This document shows, piece by piece, positions 35,326-44,157 of a stretch of DNA of 64,000 nucleotides. The translations under genes and the position numbers were made by a program. Source of the stretch: Betaproteobacteria bacterium HGW-Betaproteobacteria-22 (GTDB lineage: Bacteria; Pseudomonadota; Gammaproteobacteria; Burkholderiales; Methylophilaceae); NCBI GenBank assembly GCA_002842285.1, contig PHCJ01000006.1:29260-93259 (forward strand), given 5' to 3'. The notes beneath the pieces were generated by a model. That model saw nothing but the letters and a program-made list of their open reading frames with translations, was not told the DNA's origin and did not search any database. Positions within the stretch are counted from its first letter, which is position 1. Every line of letters begins with the position of its first letter.

Positions 35326-35746
35326 CACAAGCAACACTAGGCCGCCTATAGCCAAGTCTCCGACTACAGCATTGCCGCTGAGTGGAAATTTAGGCTTGGC
35401 GCCAAACCCGCAGGGGGGCAGTGTTAACCCAAATCAGGAAGCGGTGGCTTTGAGCTACGCAACAGGGGATTATGCACCACGTGTGCTGGCTAAAGGACGC
35501 GGTCTAATCGCCGAGCAGATCATCGCCAGAGCTAAACAGCATAATATATTTGTGCACGAATCAAAAGACTTGGTCTCATTGCTGATGCAGGTTGATCTGG
35601 ATGCGCACATTCCACCTACACTTTATCAGGCGATTGCGGAAATTTTAGCTTGGCTTTACAAGTTAGAGCAGGGTGAGCTGGAGGCGGAAAACAAAGAACC
35701 TGACTTTAACCCAGATTTTCCATCAGGCGGTTTCACATCTACTTGA
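35318..35746 (+). CDS. FlhB C-terminal-domain homologue (FhlB type)
   Basis: A 142-aa cytoplasmic protein resembling only the cytoplasmic domain of the export-switch protein FlhB: AVALSYATGDYAPRVLAKGR then GLIAEQIIARAKQHNIFVHE, and PPTLYQAIAEILAWLYKL. The autocleavage NPTH motif of real FlhB is absent and there are no membrane helices. ATG 35318 overlaps the upstream gene end. The last coding segment (DFNPDFPSGGF) lies on a 16-bp inverted repeat (35708-35723) whose partner is at 35878-35893, so the C-terminus may derive from an inserted element. Confidence 0.78.
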   Translation: MSSTSNTRPPIAKSPTTALPLSGNLGLAPNPQGGSVNPNQEAVALSYATGDYAPRVLAKGRGLIAEQIIARAKQHNIFVHESKDLVSLLMQVDLDAHIPPTLYQAIAEILAWLYKLEQGELEAENKEPDFNPDFPSGGFTST

Positions 35747-35893
35747 ATGACAACCTGCCTATTCTGCATCTTTTTTGTGCAAAAACTCCATCAAACTGTG
35801 TGGCGTTGCCATTTTTAGCAACCCTTGCCAACTTGTTGACTTTAGTGTTGATTGTCAGCCGCTGGCAAGTCCTAATAATGGAAAATCTGGGTT
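35708..35893. mobile_element. MITE-like element B with 16-bp perfect inverted ends
   Basis: AACCCAGATTTTCCAT at 35708-35723 is the exact reverse complement of ATGGAAAATCTGGGTT at 35878-35893, spanning 186 bp. The right two-thirds (from 35780) matches copy A at 6815-6934. The left end lies in the coding end of the FlhB-like gene. There is no internal gene. The motif recurs around 43269-43501 and, one-sided, at 29967. Confidence 0.6.
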
Positions 35894-35928
35894 TGAGATT
35901 AATCAGTAATCAGGTCAATGGCAGTCAT

Positions 35929-36291
35929 CTACACCGGCATATTCATGATGTCTTGATAAGCAGAAACCAGCTTGTTTCTTACCTGTATGGTTGCCTGAAA
36001 TGCGATGCTGGATTTTTGTCCGGCAATCATTACGTCAGATAGGCTGACGCTATCATCACCCAACGCAAAGTTTCGGCTCAGTTTTGCCGCATTCTGCTGG
36101 GTTTGATTGACTTGATCCAATGATGCTTTTAATGCCTCTGCAAAGTCAATCTTACCCGTGTTCTGCGTTTTGTCGGCACTGATGGGCGACAAAACGCCAC
36201 CTAATGCCTCGGTCTGAGGCCGTTGCGCTGCAGCGCGCATTTGCGCGAGCATAGATTCGATTCTGCCTGAATCAATTCCACCGATACTCAT
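35929..36291 (-). CDS. fliE: Flagellar hook-basal body protein FliE
   Basis: A 120-aa FliE, which joins the MS ring to the proximal rod. Family segments are IDFAEALKASLDQVNQTQQN and LSDVMIAGQKSSIAFQATIQ, followed by VRNKLVSAYQDIMNMPV. ATG 36291 is preferred because GAGGAA lies about 7 bases upstream; an in-frame ATG at 36297 would touch that site. It is transcribed away from fliF, with a 270-bp divergent region between them. fliE alone on the opposite strand, ahead of fliF, is a common betaproteobacterial arrangement. Confidence 0.94.
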   Translation of the reverse strand: MSIGGIDSGRIESMLAQMRAAAQRPQTEALGGVLSPISADKTQNTGKIDFAEALKASLDQVNQTQQNAAKLSRNFALGDDSVSLSDVMIAGQKSSIAFQATIQVRNKLVSAYQDIMNMPV

Positions 36292-36563
36292 GATCATTTC
36301 CTCAAAAAAAACATAGCAACCAATTCCGCTTATGTGTAATTTATCATTGTCTGATAATCGCAAGCGGCCAAATAAGGCTGGTAAAATCATCTTATTCTTA
36401 AATTTGAACGCAAATCAGGGTTGGCATAATAGCGTTTAATGAGTGATTAAACCGACTTGGTGTGATGTTGCGGCAGAGCTACGTATTCTATGAAATCCTA
36501 TGAGTACGTTCGAGTGCAGGCGGTGTTGCGCTATAGGCATTAGATGTTAATTGGAGAAAGATA

Positions 36564-38213
36564 ATGGCAACAGCAGAAGCCACCTTAATGAGCGATAACA
36601 CTTCGGGGATGTTTGCGCAAATGGGCAATAAATTGCTTTTGGTTGCAGGTATTGCTGCAGTGGTTGCGGTCATGGTTGTGTTTTGGTTATGGAGCCAGCA
36701 GCCTGATTACCGCGTATTATTTTCTAATTACTCTGATAAAGACGGCGGCGCAATTGTTGCCACACTGGAAAAAATGAATGTCCCGTACAAATTTTCCGAC
36801 AGTGGTACAGCAATTTTAGTCCCCGCTGCACAGGTGCATCAGGTACGTTTAAAGTTAGCTGCTGATGGCTTGCCTAAGGGAGGTAATATCGGTTTTGAGT
36901 TACTGGAAAATCAAAAATTCGGTGTTTCACAATTCGTAGAGCAGGTAAATTTTCAGCGTGCCCTGGAAGGCGAACTGGAGCGCAGCATTCAGTCAATAGC
37001 TGCGGTAGATGTGGCCAGAATACATCTAGCCATCCCTAAACCCTCGGTATTTGTGCGCGATCAGCAAAAACCAACAGCCTCAGTGCTGCTCAACCTGCGC
37101 GCAGGCCGCACCCTCGATGCACAGCAGGTGAGCGCAGTGGTGCACTTGGTGGCGAGCAGTGTGCCTAATCTGCCCACAGCAAATGTGACAGTGGTCGATC
37201 AAAACGGTAATTTGCTATCAGATACTTCAAAAAAATTAGGTGCTAAGAACCTAGATCCTGAACAGCTTAAATATATCGAAGATATACAGCAAAGTATTAT
37301 CAAACGCGTTGAGTCTATTATTACACCGATTGTCGGACCCAAAAATGTGCGTGCTGAAGCCAGTGCGGAAATTGATTTTTCAGTGCAGGAACAAGCGGCC
37401 GAAACCTATAAGCCAAATCAACAGCCTGATGCGGCTGCAGTACGTAGCATGCAAAGTAACGAAACACAGTCAGTCAACGGTGAAATGCAGGGTGTGCCAG
37501 GCGCGTTGTCCAATCAGCCACCGGCAGGTGCAACAGCGCCAATCACAACGAGTGCAGGAGTTGACGCCAACGGTCAGCCAGTCAATAACGCGACACCCCT
37601 CAATAGTGAAAAAAACCTAACCACCAATTATGAAGTTGACAAAACCATCAGCTATGTACAGCAGCCTATGGGCGGCATCAAGCGCCTGAATGTCGCAGTT
37701 GTGGTGAATCATCTGCCAGTAGTTGGACAGGATGGTAAAGTCACTTATCGGCCACTCACCGACGCTGAAAAAACACAGATTAATGATCTTGCAATGCAGG
37801 CCATGGGTTTTAATAGAGAACGTGGTGACGCGCTCACTGTTGTTAACACCCCATTTGCCACGGAACCGCCACAGGTATTGCCCGCGGTGCCATTGTGGGA
37901 AAATCAGCGTGTAATAGAATACGGAAAAGATGCATTACGCTTTATCATAGGCATATTGGCCTTGGTACTGATTTATAAAAAAGCATTAAAGCCCATGCTG
38001 AATAAATTGATGACAATGTCGGCACCTGTTGTTGCCAGCAACGTGCAGCGTGAAGATGCTGTCGTGAATTTAAGTGGCGCTCAGCCGGCCTCTGCTCAGC
38101 CTGCTGCAAGATCCGGCTATGAGCAGAATATCGAGGCTGCTAAACAGCTGGCAAAAGATAACCCAAGAATGGTTGCAAGTTTGGTTTCAAATTGGACGAA
38201 TGGAAATGAGTAA
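36564..38213 (+). CDS. fliF: Flagellar MS-ring protein FliF
   Basis: A 549-aa membrane protein. The first membrane helix is about residues 24-45 (LLVAGIAAVVAVMVVFWLW). The ring-building region has SNYSDKDGGAIVATLEKMNV and GFELLENQKFGVSQFVEQVN. A second membrane helix near 455-475 (FIIGILALVLIYK) precedes the cytoplasmic C-terminus that binds FliG. GGAGAAAG precedes ATG 36564. It heads fliFGHIJK. Confidence 0.97.
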   Translation: MATAEATLMSDNTSGMFAQMGNKLLLVAGIAAVVAVMVVFWLWSQQPDYRVLFSNYSDKDGGAIVATLEKMNVPYKFSDSGTAILVPAAQVHQVRLKLAADGLPKGGNIGFELLENQKFGVSQFVEQVNFQRALEGELERSIQSIAAVDVARIHLAIPKPSVFVRDQQKPTASVLLNLRAGRTLDAQQVSAVVHLVASSVPNLPTANVTVVDQNGNLLSDTSKKLGAKNLDPEQLKYIEDIQQSIIKRVESIITPIVGPKNVRAEASAEIDFSVQEQAAETYKPNQQPDAAAVRSMQSNETQSVNGEMQGVPGALSNQPPAGATAPITTSAGVDANGQPVNNATPLNSEKNLTTNYEVDKTISYVQQPMGGIKRLNVAVVVNHLPVVGQDGKVTYRPLTDAEKTQINDLAMQAMGFNRERGDALTVVNTPFATEPPQVLPAVPLWENQRVIEYGKDALRFIIGILALVLIYKKALKPMLNKLMTMSAPVVASNVQREDAVVNLSGAQPASAQPAARSGYEQNIEAAKQLAKDNPRMVASLVSNWTNGNE

Positions 38214-38218
38214 CAGCC

Positions 38219-39217
38219 ATGAGTGATGCTGGCGTAATGAGGAGTGCAGTATTGATGCTCGCGCTGGGTGAGGATGAAGCCGCCGAGGTGATGAAATTCT
38301 TAAGCCCGAAAGAAGTGCAAAAATTAGGGGCTGCCATGGCAACCCTTAAATCAGTAGGGCGCGAGCAGGTTGAAACTGTCGTCGGTGAGTTTTTAACCGA
38401 AGCTGAGTTGAGTAGCCATCTGGATGTGGATTCGGATGAGTATATACGCTCCGTGCTCACTAAAGCACTGGGGGATGATAAAGCCTCCAGTTTGCTTAAC
38501 CGTATTCTGCAAACGCGCGATGCCAGTGGTATTGAAAGCCTCAAATGGATGGATGCGCACACTGTGTCAGAGTTCATTAAAAACGAACATCCTCAAATCA
38601 TAGCAACAATTTTAGTGCATCTGGAACCGGATCAGTCAGCCGAGATTATCGGGCATTTTACAGACCGCATGCGCCAGGATGTGATGCTGCGCATTGCAAC
38701 GCTCGATGGTGTTAAACCCATTGCCTTGCGTGAACTCAATGAAGTGATGACCAAGTTGCTCACGGGCAATGAAAATATCAAAAAACAAACCATGGGCGGT
38801 ATTAAAGTCGCCGCTGAAATCATGAACTACATGGGTGGTGAAACTGAGGCTGTGGTAATGGATGGCCTTAAAAATTATGATGATGATATGGCACAAAAAA
38901 TCATGGATGAAATGTTTGTGTTTGATAACATCATGGATATCGATGATAAAGGAATTCAGGTGATGCTGCGCGAGGTGCAGTCTGAAACACTGATTATTGC
39001 ACTTAAAGGCACCACTGAAGAAATGCGCGAGAAGATATTCAAAAATATGTCATCACGCGCCGCTGAAATGATGCGTGAGGATCTGGAGTCAAAAGGCCCG
39101 GTCAAATTGTCTGAAGTCGAGGCGCAGCAAAAGCAGATTCTGCAAGTTGTCCGCAGGTTAGCTGACGAAGGCCAGATACAGCTGGCGGGTAAGGGCGGCG
39201 ATGATCAATATGTATAA
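38219..39217 (+). CDS. fliG: Flagellar motor switch protein FliG
   Basis: A 332-aa rotor protein that couples the MS ring to the C ring and contacts MotA. The N-terminal domain reads LMLALGEDEAAEVMKFLSPK, the middle has the EHPQ motif (NEHPQIIATILVHLEPDQSA), and the C-terminal torque region has FDNIMDIDDKGIQVMLREVQ. Length and order are standard. It starts 5 bp after fliF. Confidence 0.97.
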   Translation: MSDAGVMRSAVLMLALGEDEAAEVMKFLSPKEVQKLGAAMATLKSVGREQVETVVGEFLTEAELSSHLDVDSDEYIRSVLTKALGDDKASSLLNRILQTRDASGIESLKWMDAHTVSEFIKNEHPQIIATILVHLEPDQSAEIIGHFTDRMRQDVMLRIATLDGVKPIALRELNEVMTKLLTGNENIKKQTMGGIKVAAEIMNYMGGETEAVVMDGLKNYDDDMAQKIMDEMFVFDNIMDIDDKGIQVMLREVQSETLIIALKGTTEEMREKIFKNMSSRAAEMMREDLESKGPVKLSEVEAQQKQILQVVRRLADEGQIQLAGKGGDDQYV

Positions 39218-39228
39218 GGCTGATTAAC

Positions 39229-39891
39229 ATGGTGAACGTGCCTAAGGAGCAGCAAACTGCCTATGAGCGCTGGGAGATGGCTTCTTTTTCAGATGTTCCG
39301 GTTCCAGCGCAGCAGCAAAAAAGCCCCGTTAAGACTAAAAGTCGTGAAACGAGTGCAGGCACGCCTGAAATTGCTAAAATTTTTGAGGCGGCAAGAAAAG
39401 AAGCCTACAACAAAGGCATGCAAGAGGGATTTGCTGTAGGCATGGCAAAAGCCCGTGAATATGCACAAACTGAAAAACAGCAGTTTTTGCAGTTAATGAC
39501 ATCATTTAGCGAGGCGCTGGAAAATACAGACCAGCAAATTGCGGATGATATACTTTCTTTAGCACTCGATATCGCTAAATCCATGTTGAAAGTAAAACTT
39601 AACGTGGATAAAACAGCGCTGCTACCGGTGGTGCTTGATGCGATTCATTATCTGCCCAGAATTCAGCAGCCGGCAAGGATACTGGTACACCGCGATGACA
39701 TGCAGTTGCTGCGCGAATATATGGTCGATGAAATTGCCAATGACCACTGGCAGATTCAGGAAGACAGCAATGTTGAACGTGGTGGATGCTTGGTGGAGAC
39801 AGGTGCGAATCAGGTGGATGCCACGAACATAATGCGCTGGAAAAGAATTACAGAGGCATTGGCGCAGGATAATGATTGGCTGCTACCGTGA
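39229..39891 (+). CDS. fliH: Flagellar assembly protein FliH
   Basis: A 220-aa peripheral stator that regulates the FliI ATPase. The Lys/Ala-rich coiled region [20 protein letters not shown] contains the glycine-spaced repeats typical of FliH, and the C-terminal domain has [19 protein letters not shown] and [18 protein letters not shown]. The N-terminal Trp motif (YERWEMASF) fits the part that binds FliN/FlhA. It overlaps the fliI start region. Confidence 0.94.
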   Translation: MVNVPKEQQTAYERWEMASFSDVPVPAQQQKSPVKTKSRETSAGTPEIAKIFEAARKEAYNKGMQEGFAVGMAKAREYAQTEKQQFLQLMTSFSEALENTDQQIADDILSLALDIAKSMLKVKLNVDKTALLPVVLDAIHYLPRIQQPARILVHRDDMQLLREYMVDEIANDHWQIQEDSNVERGGCLVETGANQVDATNIMRWKRITEALAQDNDWLLP

Positions 39892-41336
39892 CTGAAGTTG
39901 TACTGGAAAAACCTGCGCCTTCAGAAAAAAATATCCATCAGCAGCGATGGCATGATCACATACGTGATTGCAAGGAAATTCTCCGTATAGTTGAACCATT
40001 AGAAGTTGCAGGACGCATTACCAAGTTAACAGGCCTGGTGATGGAGGCAGTCGGTATTAAGTTACCTATCGGCAGTGCCTGCTATGTACCGCTGACAGAG
40101 GGCCGCAAGGTTGAAGCTGAAGTGGTAGGGTTTGATGGTGAGCGCATGCTGCTGATGCCGCAAAGCAGTGTGGATGGCGTAATCCCTGGCGCAAAAGTCT
40201 TTGCTTTGGAAGTGTCAGATAGCCTGCCAGGGCCACATCACGCCCGCCCCCCGCGTCGCAGGGTAACCGACCGTGCACGGCATTTGCCGGTAGGGGAGTC
40301 TTTGCTGGGCCGGGTTGTGGATGGTGCAGGGAACCCACTGGATGATTTAGGTGACTTGAACTCTCCTGAACGTTCGGCGCTGAGTGCCAGACCGATTAAC
40401 CCTTTAATGCGCGCACCGATTGAAGAAGTGCTGGATGTTGGTGTGCGTGCCATTAACAGCATGCTCACAGTGGGCCGTGGCCAGCGCATGGGATTGTTTG
40501 CAGGTTCAGGCGTTGGTAAAAGCGTGCTGTTGGGTATGATGGCGCGATACACCACGGCAGATGTGATTGTTGTTGGCTTGATCGGTGAGCGTGGCCGGGA
40601 GGTGCAGGAGTTTATTGAGCAAATTTTAGGGGCAGAGGGCATGGCGCGTTCAGTTGTGGTGGCCGCGCCTGCAGATGCGCCGGCGTTGATGCGCCTGCAA
40701 GGTGCAAGCTATGCAACAACCATTGCGGAATACTTTAGAAATCAGGGTAAAAATGTATTGCTGATTATGGATTCTCTCACCCGTTATGCAATGGCACAGC
40801 GCGAAATTGCGCTGGCTATTGGTGAACCACCTGCGACAAAAGGTTATCCGCCTTCAGTATTTGCCAAGTTGCCTGCCTTGGTGGAGCGAGCCGGTAATGG
40901 CCGCCGTGGCGAAGGTTCGATTACCGCATTTTATACCGTACTTACTGAAGGCGATGATCAGCAAGACCCGATTGCCGACGCAGCACGTGCCATTTTGGAC
41001 GGACATATCGTATTGAGTCGCAGTTTGGCAGAGAGCGGTCATTATCCTGCTATCGATATAGAGCAGTCTATCAGCCGTGCCATGCAAAATATCACAAAAC
41101 CGGAACACCAGAAATTAGCACGCAAATTAAAGCAGCTAAACTCGCGTTACATGCGTAGTGTTGATTTAATCAATGTGGGGGCTTACGAGTCAGGTAGCGA
41201 CCCTTTGCTAGACATTGCCATCGCCAGGCATGAGCTGATAGAGCAATTTTTGCAGCAGGATATATCCGAACGTGCTGATTGGGAGGAAAGCCTGCAATTT
41301 TTAACTGCTGTTCTGGACGGCATACCCGTCAATTAA
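39876..41336 (+). CDS. fliI: Flagellum-specific ATPase FliI
   Basis: A 486-aa export ATPase related to F1-beta. Walker A GSGVGKS lies in [16 protein letters not shown] (about 208-223), with [15 protein letters not shown], the Walker B region [20 protein letters not shown], and [18 protein letters not shown] after it. TTG 39876 has AGGA 7 bases upstream; GTG 39888, which overlaps the fliH stop as GTGA, is an equally reasonable start that would shorten it by four residues. It energises unfolding and export with FliH and FliJ. Confidence 0.96.
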   Translation: MAATVTEVVLEKPAPSEKNIHQQRWHDHIRDCKEILRIVEPLEVAGRITKLTGLVMEAVGIKLPIGSACYVPLTEGRKVEAEVVGFDGERMLLMPQSSVDGVIPGAKVFALEVSDSLPGPHHARPPRRRVTDRARHLPVGESLLGRVVDGAGNPLDDLGDLNSPERSALSARPINPLMRAPIEEVLDVGVRAINSMLTVGRGQRMGLFAGSGVGKSVLLGMMARYTTADVIVVGLIGERGREVQEFIEQILGAEGMARSVVVAAPADAPALMRLQGASYATTIAEYFRNQGKNVLLIMDSLTRYAMAQREIALAIGEPPATKGYPPSVFAKLPALVERAGNGRRGEGSITAFYTVLTEGDDQQDPIADAARAILDGHIVLSRSLAESGHYPAIDIEQSISRAMQNITKPEHQKLARKLKQLNSRYMRSVDLINVGAYESGSDPLLDIAIARHELIEQFLQQDISERADWEESLQFLTAVLDGIPVN

Positions 41337-41387
41337 CTTGCCAAGCACCTGAACTCAGGCGCAATATATTGAACAGGGAGGTACCAT

Positions 41388-41837
41388 ATGAACGGACAGC
41401 AGAACCATGTACTTAAAATGCTGGATGAAATTGCTGCCAAAGAAGTCGAGTTGGCAACAGAGGCTTTGGCGCGCGCTATGAAAGAAGTTAAGGAGGCGCA
41501 AAGCAAGTTTGACATGCTCATGGATTATCGCAAAGGGTATCTTGATAACTTGAGCAGTAGTCTGGCTAAGGGCATGAATGCAGAGGCCTATCAAAATTTT
41601 CAGAATTTCCTCAAAAAATTAGATCACGCGATTTCTGGCCAGAAAGAGGTGGTGACATATGCTGAGCAGCATGTAAAAGTGAGTCGTGCGCTATGGCAGG
41701 AAAGTCAGCGTAAAAAGCGCTCGTATGATGTGTTGATTGAACGTGCAGACAAGCGCGCCGAAAAAGTGGAGCAAAAGAAAGATCAGAAAATGATGGATGA
41801 GTTTGCGACACGTATCACGAGAAACCGCCATAAATGA
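41388..41837 (+). CDS. fliJ: Flagellar export protein FliJ
   Basis: A 149-aa coiled-coil protein. Long charged helices (KEVELATEALARAMKEVKEA and WQESQRKKRSYDVLIERADK) form the antiparallel coiled coil that inserts in the FliI ring. GGGAGG precedes the ATG. Sequence conservation in FliJ is low; position between fliI and fliK settles the call. Confidence 0.92.
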   Translation: MNGQQNHVLKMLDEIAAKEVELATEALARAMKEVKEAQSKFDMLMDYRKGYLDNLSSSLAKGMNAEAYQNFQNFLKKLDHAISGQKEVVTYAEQHVKVSRALWQESQRKKRSYDVLIERADKRAEKVEQKKDQKMMDEFATRITRNRHK

Positions 41838-41942
41838 ATTTTGGAATTAGAGGGTATTTATAGCGTATTTAAGTGAATTGAAATTTGCCCGGCCACCCTA
41901 AAATAGGGCATACGTGAAATATCCTTATGATAGGTGAGTATC

Positions 41943-43211
41943 ATGCAAACATTAGCAATGCCCCCCGTACCGGCGACACCGGCCAATGCTGCGGTATCAG
42001 CCAAGTCTGAAACTGCAACTAATGCAGCTTCACGCAATGATGGAAAAACTCCTTTTCAGATGGAGTTAAGTCGTCAGGTACGCGCTAAAGCCTCTCAGAC
42101 ACCAGGCAAACAAACAGCGCATTCTCAAAAACAGGCGCCACAGCAAGCCAGGCAGGATCCTAATCAAAACGCAAAAGTTATTAGCAAGGCAGCAGAACTG
42201 AGTAATGAGAAAGTGGCGGTGGTAGATAGTGTAACTGCTGATGGCAAGGGGTTAGATTCAGTGCAGACATTATTGCCTGATAATGCAGCGACAGCCACGC
42301 AAGTGGATGATAAAAATCCTGACTATCAGCATGATGTGCTGGATGCGTTGGGTATAGGGCTTAATGATGCAAAAAATATTGTCTTGTCAGCCCCCGTGCC
42401 GCTACAGGCTGCGCTGGCTAATATTAACACAGTGCAGACAGGTGCGGATAAGGTAGCTGGTACGCTTGCTCGCGAGGCTGCTGTTTCGCCTGAGCAAGAT
42501 AAAAATATAATGCTTGCAGATACTGATATGACAGCGGAGGCTGCAGAAAAACCAGCCACGAGCGTAGTAGGGCAGGGCAGTAAAGCCGACGGCTTATCAA
42601 ATGCTGATGCAAAATTGGCTTTGAGTGAGCATGCTGCAACTAAACTTGCAAATAATGCAGTTAAGGAATTGGCGGTTAAAGACCTGCAACCTACACAGCC
42701 ATTAACAGCTGCAGTGGCACAGTCACAATTAATACAAAATAATACAGGGGTTGCTGCACAGCACTTGGCAAGCACCAATGTGATTGATGTTTATCCAGGA
42801 AAGCCCGGGTGGGATCAGGCTATTAGCCAAAAGGTTATTTACATGGTAGGTGCGTCACAGCAGTCGGCTACGCTTACTTTAAATCCGCCGGATTTAGGCC
42901 CACTGAAAGTGGTGATTAATGTGCACAACGAACAGGCAGATGCGACATTTATTTCAGATAACGATGAAGTAAGACGTGCCTTGGAGAGTGGTTTGTCACA
43001 TCTGCGAGAGAAAATGAGCGAGTCTGGCGTGCAGCTTGGGCAAACCAGCATCAGCTCCAATCGACAATCTCAGCAGGATTTTCAGCAGGCGGCCCAAAAT
43101 AGAGGCGCACTTACATCTTCAGGCGCTAATGGTGGGCAGCAGGCGGGGAGTGAAACGCAACCTGGTGTCGCTAGTCGTGTAGCGAATGGTCTGGTAGATA
43201 CTTTTGCCTAG
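41943..43211 (+). CDS. fliK: Flagellar hook-length control protein FliK
   Basis: A 422-aa ruler protein. The N-terminal two-thirds is Ala/Gln/Asp-rich and low in complexity, as expected for the secreted ruler. The C-terminal Flg_hook domain (about 285-375) has SQQSATLTLNPPDLGPLKVV, DNDEVRRALESGLSHLREKM and SGVQLGQTSISS. ATG 41943 is preferred over GTG 41934 because AGGTGA lies 5 bases upstream of it. It closes the fliF-K run; a 427-bp non-coding gap follows. Confidence 0.93.
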   Translation: MQTLAMPPVPATPANAAVSAKSETATNAASRNDGKTPFQMELSRQVRAKASQTPGKQTAHSQKQAPQQARQDPNQNAKVISKAAELSNEKVAVVDSVTADGKGLDSVQTLLPDNAATATQVDDKNPDYQHDVLDALGIGLNDAKNIVLSAPVPLQAALANINTVQTGADKVAGTLAREAAVSPEQDKNIMLADTDMTAEAAEKPATSVVGQGSKADGLSNADAKLALSEHAATKLANNAVKELAVKDLQPTQPLTAAVAQSQLIQNNTGVAAQHLASTNVIDVYPGKPGWDQAISQKVIYMVGASQQSATLTLNPPDLGPLKVVINVHNEQADATFISDNDEVRRALESGLSHLREKMSESGVQLGQTSISSNRQSQQDFQQAAQNRGALTSSGANGGQQAGSETQPGVASRVANGLVDTFA

Positions 43212-43638
43212 TATTTATTTTATAATCAGTCAGTTAGATTAGATTCAGGACACCCTCAGGTTTTCCGTCCAGATTTTCCATTAGACGGATTTTTAAAAAA
43301 GAATATTAATTATAAATAGTTATAATTCAATCACTTGCAACGCTATCAACTTTCAAGGTTAGCTGTATTTAGTAAGAATTAGCCATATTTAAGCGGGTTG
43401 CAAGTGCTGATTGATTAGGTTTTAGCTACGGTTAAAAGTTAATATTTAATCGCCCCGGTTTTAGTGTAGGCACTTTTGTTTAACCCTAATAGAAAATCTG
43501 GGTTTAAAGCAGAATCTAAGCCCCTTTTCCCCTTCTTATCTATATTTGTTTTCCGCTAAATTCTTTTCATAATATAGCCATATGTTAACGATGGTTGCAT
43601 AATAAGCAACCGATGTTAAAAATAAGGAATTAATCAAT
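43212..43638. other. Non-coding gap between fliK and fliL
   Basis: About 430 AT-rich bases with no convincing gene. It contains the MITE-like element C (43269-43501) and, within it, a long imperfect stem (43327-43414). TCCGTC (43264-43269) and GACGGA (43284-43289) can also pair and are followed by ATTTTT, so the left end could work as a terminator for fliE-K-side transcription. A promoter for fliL must lie here or the operon reads through; no sigma-28 or sigma-54 match was found. Confidence 0.7.
43269..43501. mobile_element. MITE-like element C with 16-bp inverted ends
   Basis: CCAGATTTTCCATTAG (43269-43284) and CTAATAGAAAATCTGG (43486-43501) are inverted copies with one mismatch, 233 bp overall. 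The ends match those of element B at 35708-35893. The interior differs from B and carries its own inverted repeat, CACTTGCAAC (43332-43341) and GTTGCAAGTG (43397-43406), extended by TCAAT/ATTGA. Confidence 0.55.
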
Positions 43639-44139
43639 ATGGCTCAAGATCCAAAAGCAGCAGCAGAGGTTGAAGCAGCGCCTCCTGCATCCAAGAAAAA
43701 ATTAATCATCATTATTGCGGCCGTGTTATTGCTTGGTGGTGGTGGCGGTGGTGCTGCATGGTTTTTCACGCAAGGTAAGGCAGACCATAAAAAAGAAGAA
43801 GCCAAACATGCAGAACCTGCAAAAGCGCCCGTGTTTTTAACGCTGGATACTTTTACAGTGAATTTGCAGCCGGATCCGGATGAAAAATTTTTACAGGTGG
43901 ATATTTCATTACAAGTGGCAAGCCCGGAGGCAGCTGAGGCAATCAAATTGCATATGCCTGCAGTTAAAAATAGGTTGTTGCTGTTACTCACCAGCAAAAC
44001 AGCGACTGAGATTTCAACCGTTGAAGGCAAACAGGAACTTAGCAATGAGATTGTTGAGGAGATCAAAAGGCCTTTTGCAGCAGATGCAAAGCCACAGGAA
44101 GTGCTGGATGTGTTCTTTACTTCATTCGTGGTGCAGTAG
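43639..44139 (+). CDS. fliL: Flagellar basal body-associated protein FliL
   Basis: A 166-aa inner-membrane protein linked to the motor stator. A short cytoplasmic N-terminus leads to one membrane helix at about 21-43 (LIIIIAAVLLLGGGGGGAAW), followed by a periplasmic domain: VFLTLDTFTVNLQPDPDEKF, LQVDISLQVASPEAAEAI and NRLLLLLTSKTATEISTVEG. It heads fliLMNOPQR. Confidence 0.95.
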   Translation: MAQDPKAAAEVEAAPPASKKKLIIIIAAVLLLGGGGGGAAWFFTQGKADHKKEEAKHAEPAKAPVFLTLDTFTVNLQPDPDEKFLQVDISLQVASPEAAEAIKLHMPAVKNRLLLLLTSKTATEISTVEGKQELSNEIVEEIKRPFAADAKPQEVLDVFFTSFVVQ

Positions 44140-44157
44140 CACGGGCTTAATTCAATT

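Noticed and set aside
35743..36042. 99-codon plus-strand frame overlapping the fliE end
   Set aside because: It is made of repeat B and the antisense of fliE, with no recognisable protein features.
36455..36472. Possible sigma-54 promoter before fliF (GG then GC)
   Set aside because: The GG and GC dinucleotides are 9 bases apart instead of 10 and the flanking consensus is poor.
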